Assembly (NCBI GenBank): GCA_028622995.1 | Contig: JAJQJQ010000005.1 | Span: 4,278,001 to 4,342,000 of the forward strand | Source of the DNA: Panagrolaimus kolymaensis | Lineage: Eukaryota; Nematoda; Chromadorea; Rhabditida; Panagrolaimidae | DNA: 64,000 nt | Reading direction: 5' to 3' | In this document: piece by piece, positions 49,801 to 62,086 of the stretch | Numbering within the stretch: position 1 is the first letter of the stretch | Layout: each line of letters begins with the position of its first letter | Program-made: the position numbers and the translations under genes | Notes under the pieces: model-generated | Told to the model about the DNA's origin: nothing | The model's input: only the letters and a program-made list of their open reading frames with translations | The model's database searches: none

Positions 49801-50475
49801 AGAAAAAAGATGGGGGCGCTACTGCTGACACTTGCAAAAAGAAAAAAGTTTAAGGTCAAAATATTAATGTTTAGAATAGTTTAAATTGAAATTTTATAGC
49901 TTCACCTTTGTGTAAGTGAGTTAATACTTTAATAACATTTATAATATATTTTTTAAAGCTATTCAATGAATAAGGAATCGCGTGTAAAAATGTTTTTTGG
50001 GTGTAACTTATAGCAAAATTCTAGTGCAAATATCTGGAAATTTGTTTTTAAAGTAATATGGAAAGCTTACAAAAAGTTTACACATAATAATTAAATAAAA
50101 TCAAAAAAGATGAATACTTTGCTTAAAAAAATTATATTTTGTTTGTAAGCGAAAACCATAATCATCGAAGTTTGTTATTAAGATCTTTGATGTAAAACTA
50201 ATTTGTAAGATTTGACGCAATTGTTAATGAGTTTATTTATAATTTGATAACCTTCAAATTCGTATTTTAGGGTTCAAAAATAAGTGAGTAAATCCATTTT
50301 TATTTCAAAATATTTGTAAATTCTTTCAATTTTTCTTAAAGTTTTAAAATTTTATTATTTTTAAAACATACATACAAGATTTATAAAACCCAAAAAAGGT
50401 ATGAGATACACAAAAACACGTAAAAAAGATATTTACAATTTAATAAAAATAAAAACAACAACACAAAAATATTAA
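46839..50475. other. Gene-poor region downstream of nurf-1
   Basis: About 3.6 kb of AT-rich DNA. I looked here on the minus strand for a bromodomain exon that could continue nurf-1 and found no candidate. A short AAAAT/AATAA microsatellite lies near 48170-48190. Confidence 0.45.
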
Positions 50476-52085
50476 TTAATTTTCAACCTCACATTCTTCA
50501 TCATCTTCGTCATCTTCTTCTTGTTGTTGTTCAGGATTTACCACTTCTTGTTGAAATTCATCAGGAGTAAAATGTTCTTCAGAGCCTTCACAATTGGGAC
50601 AAATGTAATGCTGTGATTCATTGACTTCTTCAACAGTTCGGTTTATACAGTGAGGATGGAACCAATTTGTACAAATATTGCATCCAATATAATGAGATTG
50701 AGAATCGAATAAAGTATTACAAATGCAAACATATTGTGGACCTTCAACAGTTTCATCATTATAAATATCATTATCATCATCTTCTTCAGCAATAGTATGA
50801 TCATCTGCAGGAGCACAAGATACGCAATGCCATTGTTTTATTTTTCCAGCTTCAGCTCGACTTTCACTAATACCCACGCATTTACAGTGAAACCATCCAC
50901 GACAAGTCATACAGCGAAGATAAGTTCTAGAGGCATCAAATTCAGCACGCTAAAAAATAATTTCTGTTTGTATGAACGAAATTGATTTAAAAAAACTTAC
51001 ACAAAAGCAGACCGGGTCATTAATATCAATACCATAATTATCTTTGTAATAAGCAATATCTTTTTTCTGTTTTTTAAGTTCAGTAGCAGCTTTTTTTGCT
51101 TGTTGCCGTTTATCCTTGTTTGTTGGACGTCCTGGTTTTGTACGCTTTCCATCAGCTGTTTTAACACCAGGTAAAACTTCAGCTTTAACAACAATTGATG
51201 GCGTTTTCTTTGATTTAGGTTTTGAAAGAATATCAGGCTTTATGTCAACAGGTTCAGAATAATTTTGAGTGCTATTTGGAGTTTCAATATCCATGGAATA
51301 TTCTTCTTTTAATGATGGATCTTGATAATAATAAGTTTCATTAGCTTCAATTTCATGTTTAACTTCAATCATTTCTTCAGGCATTGGAGCACCTAAAAAA
51401 TATTTATAAATAAAGAACTTTTGATAACAAGTAAAGTTGGCAGACATTCTAATTAAAGTGTTTTTTTAAGCGTACCAATTTTTCGACGTCTTTTAAGCTC
51501 CAAATAATGGGCCATTGCACGAGTCATAGGACGATATTCAAACATATCCTCCTCATCAGTTTCCGAATCTTCATCGCTGCTAAAAGAAGATCGCTTGCGG
51601 CTTTGAGGATCCCGATATTGATTAAAAGCTGTATATCCCTTATCATTCATAATCCCCGGCCTAATAATTTTGCGACATCGAGGATGACGTTTAATTTTTA
51701 AAAGATCAGAAGCTTCAGGCATTGAAGATTCAATAGGAATTTCTAAGGGTGGCAAAGGAGTCAATGGTCTTGCTTTCAAATTTTCAAGAGAAGCATCGTT
51801 CATAGAACATGAAGCTTCAGCTGAATCTAGCAACCATCCAAACATCCGCCAATCTTCGTCTTCATCTTCTGAAGGTACTGTAGGCAAACGTAATCCATTA
51901 AGATACTCAGAAGACAAATCTTCATCACTGGAAAAATTTGTGCTACACAAACTTTGAATAGAATTTAATGAGTTTGTTCGACGAAGAGCTTGAGAATGGC
52001 ATGATAGGGCATTAATAGGGAATCCATGAACATCCTTCATAAGAGAAGTTCGGATACTTTTCCAATTGTCAATTCCGACAACCAT
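50476..52085 (-). CDS. nurf-1: nurf-1 short isoform with its own first exon
   Basis: A 610-bp exon at 51476-52085 starts with ATG (MVVGIDNWKSIRTSL), carries about 203 residues of Ser/Asp/Glu-rich sequence and ends in the same splice phase (leftover G) as the exon at 53445-53641. Both can therefore join the exon at 51001-51392, giving ...RRRKIG or ...IYARIG followed by GAPMPEEM. Spliced to the last two exons it makes 491 aa with only PHD fingers 2 and 3. It lies inside the 2-kb intron, which implies an internal promoter upstream of 52085. C. elegans nurf-1 also makes C-terminal isoforms from internal promoters; that parallel is established knowledge, the use here is inference. Confidence 0.65.
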
Positions 52086-55063
52086 ATTTTTTAAATATTA
52101 GCAAAGTTTTTAAAAATATAATTTCTTTTTCAAAACACAGAAAAATACAAAAAACTAAAAAGCATGTTTTGCGCTTGCTTTTATACTGAACGGTGTGGGC
52201 GGGTCACTTATTTTCGCGCAGAATTGCGAAAGAATAGAAATTTCGCGAGGAGTCTCATCTTGTTTACGAGTAGCCTTCATTTAAAAAGACGAAGGAAAAA
52301 ATATCTCTTTCGAATGACCGACAGCAATGCAAAGAACGAGCAATCCCTTATGTGAGTGAGTCAGGGGCTCTCCCGCATTTATTTGGTTGGGCAGCTGACC
52401 ATCAAAACAACAGCTGAAGTGAGGAAACGGTCGCTAAGGGTTCAAAAACCACTGGAGATCACGTGATCCATCCGTGCATTAATGGATATCCCAAACTCAA
52501 GATAAATTTTTCAAGAAAAAAAAGGAGAAAACATTTATAAATTGATACTCAGTGAATTTCATATAAAACTAAACCTTTTTTTGCTTTGATGATACATTTA
52601 AAAATTCATTTTCACATTTACTATTTTGAGTTTCCAACCATTTGGGTGAGAAAAAAAGCTTACAATAATAAGAGACCAATGATCATTAAAAAACAAAAGG
52701 AAAAGGTTACGGCCAAATGCCGATCGCTGTCTCGAATGTTTTTTCTTCTTCTCAAAAGGGCCACCAAGGTCAATGCATTTATTAAAAAAAATAGAAATCC
52801 TTTTTTTCTCATCGATTTTGCTAATGCATATTTTTTTTCATTTCAACATAAAAATAACAAATGCACGTTGTAAATGTTTATGTGCATATTTTGTCACAAA
52901 CGTGCGCGCGAAGAGAATTTTTTTGTTTGACTAAAGCTGCATTGCCTCAAGTGAATAATGCTTAGTTGACAAAAGCAACAACACAATGCAAGAAAAACAA
53001 AAATATTTTGATTGTTGATTTTAAAAGAAATATATTCAAATAAACAAGTAATAATATGTGTATCCCTTTTGGTATATTTATTGCTATACTCTATTTGGTA
53101 AAAACTAGGCAAGGTTGAATGCATCTTACTAAAACTATATTTTTTAGATGAAAAATAATCTAGCTGTGATTTCCTAATTCTTCAAAAAAACATTTTTCAA
53201 ATTTTTGGATCCGCAAATAAAAAATGCGGGATAAAAGAAAAACAACAACAACAACAGCAATTGTTCCATTTTTTTAGTTTCAAAACATTTTAACGACGAA
53301 GGAAAAAAAGAATGGAAAAAAGGAGGTCGTCGCAAATTTGAATTCAAATAAACAACAAAGTTGTTTTTGTTAAAAAAAAAATTAGAATGTCTGCCAAACG
53401 GTGATGAAACAACAATAACAAAAAAATGAAAAAAATAAGCCTACCAATACGAGCATAAATTTGACTACATGGAAGACATGCGAGTGCACCAGCTCGAGTT
53501 TTCTTGATAAATCCATTTTCTAGTTCAACATCCAATTCAAATCTTGCTCTTTTCTTTTGAAGATAACGTTTAAAAAATTCTGTTCTTTCATTAAGTCGAA
53601 TTTCAGAATGCTTTTGATGAGTTGGTCGCTTCATTATTTGACTAAAAATTAAAAATTACAGTAATAAATTAATAAAGTGTTTCATTGAATAAAAGATGGT
53701 AAAATTTTAACAAGGATTTTGAACGTAAAAGGCTTTTTATTTATCAAGATAGAAGCTTCCATTTATTTATGTCTTAGCGAGAAAATTCAACGCGCTTGCA
53801 AACCAATATGTTCATGCCATGGGAAAAGCATACGGTGGTTTCTTGATCTTTAATAACAACATACTGTTGTCATTAATTATTTTTGTTATTTTTCTATTAG
53901 TAATTTTAGGTTAAGGAGTGATTTTAAAAAGAAATTAGGAGGTTGCTTCATCGCAATCATTACACGAACTTAAATTTAAAATCAAGACATTTTTAAACAT
54001 ACTTTGAATGCAACATAGGTGGATCAGGATGGCGTCGAAGCTTTTGCAAAATAACTTTATGCCATCCATTATCATGATCTTGTTGACAAACATTATCTAC
54101 CATAACTTTTAAGGCCTGAAAATTTTAATCAGCAAATTTTAAAATATCATTAATTTACCATTTTAACATCCGCATCAATTTCATCATCGGTATTTACTAA
54201 CGAAAAAGGAGATGGGGCATTCATAAATTTTTGAACGTACTGGCGGATCAATTGATCATGTTCAGATTGGACAAGGCTGCGACTTTGATAAGTTGTAAGG
54301 GTTGATAATCGTTGATTTTCTAATTGTTGTCGGGTTACAGCTAAAAGTCAATAATGAAACTAATATAAAAAATATTTAAAATGAGTCCATACATTCTTTT
54401 TTAACAATGTTAGCTTCAATACGTTGAAACTCAGGGTCAGTATAAAAATATGTTCCACCTTCTTCTTGTTGCATTTTTGCTTCTTCTCGTCTAATGGCTT
54501 GTGAAATAGCTTCCTCCTCATGATCATCAAATTCGAGGGTTCTTCGACCACCGCTGGAATAAACTCTTGGAATGTAAGGAATTACTCGACTTCTCTAAAA
54601 TTAAATAATATAGTTAACTAATTAAATTTTACACCAATATTACCACCATTTGTGATGCAGGATTATATGCCCGATACATTGATGGAGGACGCATTGGAAT
54701 CCTATTATATATCGGTCGTCGCATGGGTAAAGAATAACGTGGACGTGAAATCCCTTCACCAGTTATTGAATAATTAGTATAATATCGAGCTTGTGAAGGC
54801 GAACGAAGATGTGAAACAGTTGGGCCATTATCAGATTCAACATCGATTATTTCTGGTTCTCTCCTGGTTGCCAATCGATGAACAACTGTTTGATTAGCCT
54901 AATATGCTTTGGATTAAAAAAGAAATAAATAAAATTAAAAACATACTGGTCGAACACTATAAATTCTGTTAGTCAATGGAATCATAGGATGACTATTATT
55001 TGTTCGAATGGGCATTGATCGTAAAGGTAGACGTTGGGGAGGATTAACAGGCAACATACTTTC
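50476..55063 (-). CDS. nurf-1: nurf-1 (NURF301/BPTF) C-terminal half with two PHD fingers
   Basis: Minus-strand exons 54947-55063, 54644-54898, 54393-54594, 54159-54340, 54003-54115, 53445-53641, 51001-51392 and 50476-50949 join in phase. Starting at the ATG at 55057 gives 641 aa. The first exons are low complexity. Then comes a basic coiled-like segment (RTEFFKRYLQKKRARFELD) and the linker with LACLPCSQIYARIG, a Lys-rich AT-hook-like TKPGRPTNKDKR, PHD finger 2 (VCFCQRAEFDASRTYLRC...WFHCKC...WHCVSC) and PHD finger 3 (YVCICNTLFDSQSHYIGC...NWFHPHC...YICPNC). It ends in an acidic tail with no bromodomain. It can be read as the end of a full-length product (exon at 56069-56149 spliced to 55063, same phase) or as a separate unit, since TTTTAAG precedes GAAAGTATG at the first exon. 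Confidence 0.82.
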
Positions 55064-55837
55064 CTTAAAATAAATAATGAGTTAGTAAAAGGAAACGAAA
55101 AAAATCCACACAAAAATATTCACGCGTACTGGAAAAGTTCCCGAAATAATTCATTCGACAACTGTGGCATTCGCGGCATTTTATTTTTACCATGATTTTC
55201 CCACGAAATTATCATTTTATTTGAAATTCCGATCAACAAATCTGGTGGATAGTGAGGAGGAGGTTTGAACCTTGTGGATGGTTCACATAAATGAAAGTCA
55301 ACCTACCACTGCGCTATTCAAACAATTGAAGCAAAATGAAGAAAACGCAAGGACGTCTTAATTTTAAAAAAAGTATTTATTGAATCCAATCTAAAAGAAC
55401 TGTATTTACCAAATTGAAATATTCATATAACTAATTTCTGGATATCATAAAGATTTTAAAAAAGTTGCACTTATTGCTCTTTTCGTTTCAAGATGATAGC
55501 AAAAGTTTCATTTTTTATAATAAAAGAATTTGTATTAGGTCGATTCATAAAGAAAGAAAATATTTTTTTGTGATCTAGCGTTTATGCTTTCTGTTTAAAA
55601 AAATTAAATAATTAATTGTTATTTAACAACTTTCGAGGAGAAAGAAAAAAACACAATTGTAGAAACATTATTATTATTCGAAAGAAAATGAATAAGCAAC
55701 GAAACAATACACACAACGTATTCATAATAAAGAAAAAATTACCCTTAAAATGCAATGAAATAAAAAAAACTACTAATAAAATATCTAACAAAACAACATT
55801 GATAAAGATTAAAAATGAAAACACCCGTATAAACAAT
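55064..55837. promoter_or_regulatory. Gap between N- and C-terminal nurf-1 units
   Basis: 774 bp between the stop of the N-terminal unit and the first exon of the C-terminal unit. It is either an intron of the full-length transcript or a 3' UTR plus internal promoter. It contains the tRNA-like sequence. Confidence 0.4.
55243..55320 (-). pseudogene. tRNA-like sequence, degenerate
   Basis: On the minus strand there is a box-A match TAGCGCAGTGG (55306-55316) and a box-B-like GGTTCAAACC (55262-55271). The ends TGAATAG and CTATCCA pair at 6 of 7 positions. D, anticodon and T stems do not pair well and the distance from box B to the 3' end is about 4 bases too long, so this is at best a decayed tRNA or tRNA-derived piece. 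Confidence 0.25.
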
Positions 55838-58800
55838 TTACTGATGAGGAAGTTGGTTAAGATCTTCAACTTGAGATTGTGTTGAAAAATTATTTTGTGG
55901 TGGAGGAAGGCGAACCGCCGATGGAGTTATTGGACGATATCCAGGTGTTGGATGTACTAATATTCGACGAATAGCATGTGTGGGTCGATAATTAGTTGGT
56001 CGAAACGTGCGAATCTAAAAATGTTAATATTATTTTGTTAAATTTTTACAACATAAAAAAAATATTACCGGAACCAATCGAGGTCCAACTCCAGAAGGGA
56101 TAAATGCTTGCCTTGGAACAACTCTAACATATCGAACATTATCGCCATTCTAAAATTAAATTAATTTAATTTGCTATTTATTTTTCTTAAAAGATCTTAC
56201 CATAGGAGGGGTTGAATTTGTTGTTAAAGGATATGAAACACCATCAGAACGCCGCACAATTTTAAATTGTTGAGGAGAATATGAACCATTGAGACTATGA
56301 CTTGGGGATGCAGTAGAAATAGGAAATACATTTCGAGCTTCCGGTTTGACTGAAGATAAAATTATGTTACCACGTCCAACATTTCCACTTAAATCTTGTT
56401 TTCGCCGATCCATTATTAAAGGTGTACGCCCATGTTGTTGAATATTTGATTGAGGTCTAATAACACCGCCACCATTGTGTTCAGGTGTATCAAGAACAAC
56501 AACTTTGTTAGGAATTTGGTTGTTTACAGCTTCACGCAAACGTTTTCGTGAATCATTTAAGCTTACACTGGTTTGTGGAGTATTTTGTCTGAAAGGCAAA
56601 AAACAGTTTAAAAACTAATGTGCTGTAAAATTTATGTACCTTGAAGCAGGAACGCCTTGCAAATTGCTAAATCTTCTTAACTCTTTATTTTCCGAAGGTC
56701 CGACTTTAGGCAAAACTCGAAATTGTGGTTTATTTTGATTAACCTTTTTCCAATAAGCTGCAATTTCAAATAATTGTAATTGAACGCCATCCACCCATCG
56801 TTCAACAAATTTTCGTGAGACATTACTTCTCATTGATAAAGATTCATTTATTTTTTTTGATTTTCTTCTTATACTTTCTAAAAAGCAAAAATTATTTTTT
56901 TGATATTAGAAAATTATAAACTGACTTCGAGTTCCTTTGGTTGGAATTGGTAGAGCGGGAGTGGATGGTTTATCAACTTTATCAACAACCACATCTCCTT
57001 CAAGATGTGGTGGAATTCCATCATCATCAAGAGCGATAAGCTCAATTCGACATTTATATTGCTCGTAATATCCATCGGGTTTATGCTCTTTATGTCCGAT
57101 AACAACTCGACATTCATCATATTCAGCATGATGAACGGTGACTTTTTCTTCATCTTCAGGATCTGGTTCAAGATCAGCCCAACGAACTGAGGCAAAAAGA
57201 ATTCTAAGTTGAAGGGCAATAGCATGCAAAGATTTTACATGACGAGTCAAATATCTCCAACAATTATCAAAAACAGGTCTTGGACAAGGATAATTCCAAA
57301 AATTATAATTACTTTTTGTTGCTCGATTAAATCCATGAGTATAAATAATTTTTGTTCCACCGGTTTTGGATAACTTTTTCAATGTGCTAAAAAAATATTT
57401 TTCTTACAATTAATTTTTTAAAGATAGAAAAAACTTACTATTTTGGTAAAATAAGAATACTTCGTTTCTTAGTTTTAGGATGAATATATGAAAATGGTAT
57501 TGGAAAAGGAAATGGAAGGCCTTCACCTCGGGTTTTTACAAATGTTTTGTTTTTTTGTTCAGCAAGAAAAGCTCGTCGACGCACAGGATCAAAAGCTTTA
57601 ACAACAGTGGTAGTATCAATGGGAATTTCCATAGGTTGTAGTTGAGAACGTTTGGGACAATTTATTGAATAACATAAAGTTGATTTCCCTTGAACAAAAC
57701 TTGAAAATACGCCACATGAAGGTGAAAAACATTTTGGAATTAATTGTGCTTGACTTTCTTCTTCTTGAGCTTCACGCCAACATGAAAGCTTTTTAACAAT
57801 TTTATCAAGTTTGCTTGCTTTTTTAGCCGATTCAGTGGTAAGATTTATTGTTGGAGTTTGATGATCAATTCCAAGAGGAGGCTTTTCATAACTTGCAACA
57901 TCTCGAGTATACATAGCTGACATCCACATCCAACCACCAAGTGCTCCTTTTCCATTTAAACGATATTGTTCATTTTTCATTCTCCAAAGATTTTTACAAA
58001 TAATTTTGCTTCGATCCAAATTAACCCAAACTATATCATTATCTTGTAAGGGGTCAGCTATAGCAAGTTCTCGTTCTTCTTTTTGTTTTAAAGTATCAAG
58101 ATGTTTTCGACGATCTTTATCCGCAGCTGTTACTCGAACTAAACTAGTATGACCAAAAGAATTCCACCATGTATTTGTGAAAATTGGTTTTCGAAGGACT
58201 GCTTCAAATTGAAGAATGCATTCTTTCAGTTGTTCATATGTTAAAGCTCTGGTTAATTTTGATATAAATACTTCTCGATTGTGTCCTTTCCACAATCGAT
58301 GATACAATTCATCAGGCAATCTTTCAACAAAACGTCGTAAAGTTATTTGAATATGGCGTCCAACGAGATTTGCATCAACAAACATGCTTTTACCTTTGGT
58401 GACAGCCCACTAAAAAAAGCTTTTGTTTATGAATTTAATAATTTATTAAAAGCTATGCTTCTTACCATAAAAGGTTCATCCAAAGAAAATTTTGTTGATA
58501 AATATTTTTTCCTTTCTTTTTCTTTCATCCGCTGTGCAGTTGGTTTGGCATATTCATTGGTATCATAAACATTATCATAATTACGATAACCATGATCACT
58601 AAATGAAAGCCGAAAAGCGATATTTAATTCTCTAATATAATCATCCATTAATGGAATTATTTTAGTATCAGCTGGTAAACCAAGAGCCGATACAAATGCA
58701 TCCCTTCTTTCAACAAGATGCTCTTGTTCAACTCCAAAACTCCAAGTTGTTGATTCAAATGTGCCATTTTTAAATCCAAGATGTTTTAAAACTTTCTTGT

Positions 58801-60710
58801 GCAATTTTAAAGCCAGATTACTGGGAATACCATCTTGTGAATTCTCGTTTGAATCATTATCTTCCGCTTTAATGGCCTTTGAATTAACAATATTAAAAAC
58901 GATATATATCATTCGATGAGCATTGTCTTTATCAATGTACGTTTGTTCAAGCTCTTTGCTTCCAGCAAGCTTTTGTCCAAGTTCATCCCGTCGATAATGG
59001 GTTAATTTTAAAGTAATTTCGCATTGTTCAGCAATAAAATCAAAAATTTTATAAATATTTGCGCAAAGTCTTGCTTCAAAATATGATGAATCAAGGGCAG
59101 AAATAAGTTCATAAATGGATGGAAGCGTGGAATAAACGTGAACCATATTATCATTATTGATGTCTTGCCTAAAAGTAAATACGCATATAATTAGACGCAT
59201 CTCCTATCAAATGTTAAAGCCAACATACACAATAAGTCTTCTTATTATAAACCAATAAATTCGGCCATGTCTATCATATCCTAATGGCGTTAATCGATGC
59301 GGAGTTTTTCCCTTTTCACCGGGAATTTGATATTCAGTTACACCATGAATTTGTTGCAATTGACAAACAGGACAAAACCATTGACCCTTTGGCACTTCAG
59401 GTAATTTAACACACTTTGTATGATATGAAGCTTCGCAACCATCACAAAGTAAAAGATCCCCAGGTTTAGCGCATTCTCGACAATAGCTTTCATTCTGTAT
59501 AAATTATTATTAGGAACGTAAATATATAAACGGACGAAAAAAAGCTAACCATAATTTTTCCATCAGATTTTATTTCTTTTTTAAGCATAACACTTTCAAC
59601 AAATCTTTCGCAAAGCCATGATAAAACTTTCACTCGATCGTTAATTGAAACAAATGGATAATTGGTGTTTAAAATTTGGACAATTTCTTTTGGAAATCGT
59701 TTATCACTTTCAGCATATTGTCTCACAACCTACAAATGTTGTTTAAAAACGTTTTCATTTGACTAAATTTAAAAAATAAAACCTCTGCATAAGTTGTTGG
59801 CTCTAACAATTGAAGGAGCAGCTGGAAAGATACGCTCGTTTCAATTATATGATATACAGTGTGCTCCTCATCATCATCACGTAAAAGACATTTTAATAAA
59901 GCAATATGAATATCTGCAACAAGTTTACTTTGGGCATCTGATCTCATTGCAGCGCAAAAATCTTCAAATATAAATGGAGTCAATTGAATCACCCGGGAAT
60001 ACATTGTTACGGTTTCATAAACCTGTAAATTAAAAAATGGATAAATAAATAATAAGAAAATAATAAATTACTTGAATGAGATCCATGAGTAAATTATAAT
60101 TAACAATTAAATCGTGACATGGTCTGGGTAATATTAATTCTGGAATCTCATTTCCTTCTATCCAGGGACATAAAATGGATTCTTCACCACCAGTAGTAGT
60201 TACTATAAAATCATGGTAAAAATTTGTGATTAAAAAAGGAAACATACAATCGACTGATATATCTAAATCATCAAATTGTTCATCATCAACTTCCATCTTC
60301 TCAGCATCGTCTAAAAATTTTAATAGAACCAAGTATTTATGAAAATCTAAATACAAACCAATGTATTCCTCATCGTTATCAACATCTGATTCTTCATCGC
60401 TTGAAGGAATAGGATGTTCAATAGGGGCATTTTCAGCTTCTTCATCACTATCTTCCCATGGTCTTTTACCACTAAATTTGTATCATTGAACTATTGTGTC
60501 ATTAAAGAAGTAATGAAAGGCTTACTTTACTACATAACCTCTGCTTCTGTTTTTCTGATATTGATTAACGGGAGTGGAAGTTCTTCTTGTAAGAACCGAT
60601 GGAGTGGGTTTACCTCGATTTCTTGTTACTATTTTTTCGCGAACTGGTGCAGAATTTGATACACCTGCACCACGGCTTCGGCCGGTAGCACGACCTTTTC
60701 CACGAGCCAT
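55838..60710 (-). CDS. nurf-1: nurf-1 (NURF301/BPTF) N-terminal half: DDT and PHD finger
   Basis: Fourteen minus-strand exons: 60526-60710, 60359-60471, 60248-60310, 60072-60202, 59783-60022, 59550-59729, 59229-59494, 58466-59168, 57439-58409, 56926-57386, 56640-56877, 56201-56588, 56069-56149 and 55838-56014, in phase throughout, 1398 aa. A basic N-terminus ([16 protein letters not shown]) and acidic stretch precede the DDT domain ([19 protein letters not shown]...[10 protein letters not shown]), then PHD finger 1 ([17 protein letters not shown]...YHTKC...WFCPVC) and WHIM-like segments ([27 protein letters not shown]). NURF301 is the large subunit of the ISWI-type NURF remodeller. The last exon ends in a stop, with an alternative path skipping it to 55063. 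TTTTAAG sits directly at the first ATG. Confidence 0.9.
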
Positions 60711-61431
60711 CTTAAAAGCATGATTAGATAAATTTTCAATTATTTAAAAATCGCGCCAAACAGAACTCGGTCATCGTTTTTAATAATACAGTAAAATTTC
60801 GTGTCAAAAGATTCAATAATATTTATTTTCCTTATTATTTTTTTCATTTTTAAATATTTTTTAATTATTTTCACGCCATTTTCAGTAATTTTTAAGATAT
60901 TATACGTATAATTTAGTTATGATGAAAGATTCTCTGCCTCATTTCTAGTAAAGCAGTCAAATAAAAAAACTCAGACTATTGTGTGCAGCAAAATGGCTCG
61001 TTGGTTCTTTTTCTCTCTTTTTTTAGCGCCCTTTCATTTGGACAAACTAAATATTTTGTTTATGTGCGTCTGTCTCCTTTATGCATTTCTCTCTTTTGCA
61101 ATCAATAAGTTTAATAACAAAAAACAAATATAAATTAATAAAAAAGAAGCCTATAAATTAAAAATATGGAAAATTTGCATATTATCAGTTAGGTGTTTGA
61201 TAAAATTAACAAAATTAGAAGGATCCTTGCATCAAAATATTTTTTTCTAAAAAGTTTCAACCAATTTTTTTCAATGGCCTACTTTTCGCGTGAAGAACCT
61301 TCCTTTGGCGGGATGATCGATGTTTTGAGCAAAAATGAGTGAAGCCGCCATTAGAACAAAAAAATTTTCTAAGTTTTGCCGCTTACATTTATTGTATCTT
61401 TTTTTACAAACATATTTTACAGCTTATTAAA
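60711..61431. promoter_or_regulatory. Divergent promoter region of nurf-1 and the coiled-coil gene
   Basis: About 720 bp between divergent starts. TTTTACAG lies 9 bp before the 61432 ATG and may be a trans-splice acceptor. No other site recognised. Confidence 0.45.
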
Positions 61432-62086
61432 ATGTTGTCAAACAAGACCCTGGATGATGATATTGAAGCTATCTTAATTGGCATTCTAAAAGATATGAAT
61501 GAAGAAGAAGCCGAGGTTAGTAGTTTTTATTTATCTATTTCATTTTAATGTTAATTATTTTTTTAGAAGCCACTTGAAGCAAGTGCTAAAGAGTATGTTC
61601 AAATTGGTAAAGTGATTACTGATTCTGCAAGTATTGATTTTTGCTTAAAGAAACTCAAAAGTAAAGAAATGTTTTCTCTTTTATATTCAAGTTTATCTCA
61701 TCGTTTTTAGAAGCCAATCAAAAACTTATCGATGAAATTAATATCATGGAAGAAAGTGCAAGAAATGAAGCAGAAAAACAAGCTCGCGATCAAGCCGAAG
61801 CTGAGAGAAATGAGTTGATGAAGAACCAGCTGACTGAAATTTATTCATCTATTAATGGTAACACTTTTATTTTCCTATTCTTTTACAAACAATATTCGTT
61901 TCAGATACTGATGTTGCCGATATATCAGGAATTGAAAACTTGGAATCTATAAAACAGCAAGTGACGAAAGTTCTTCTTACTCGAAAGCAAAGGTATGTGC
62001 TTTAATAACAATAATTAACCAAGTAATTTGTTTCTTTTAGATTGATACAACAAAAAGAACTTCTCGAAGCATATTATTCTCAATGA
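61432..62086 (+). CDS. Small coiled-coil protein (unrecognised)
   Basis: Five exons, 61432-61515, 61567-61660, 61711-61857, 61905-61992 and 62041-62086, join in phase to 152 aa. The protein is acidic and nearly all helical, with a strong coiled coil (MEESARNEAEKQARDQAEAER) in the middle and a second helix near the C-terminus (LTRKQRLIQQKELLEAYY). There is no signal peptide or membrane segment. I do not recognise the family; such short coiled-coil proteins are often subunits of larger assemblies. Five short exons with phase-consistent splices make the gene itself credible. AATAAA follows about 90 bp after the stop. Confidence 0.75.
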
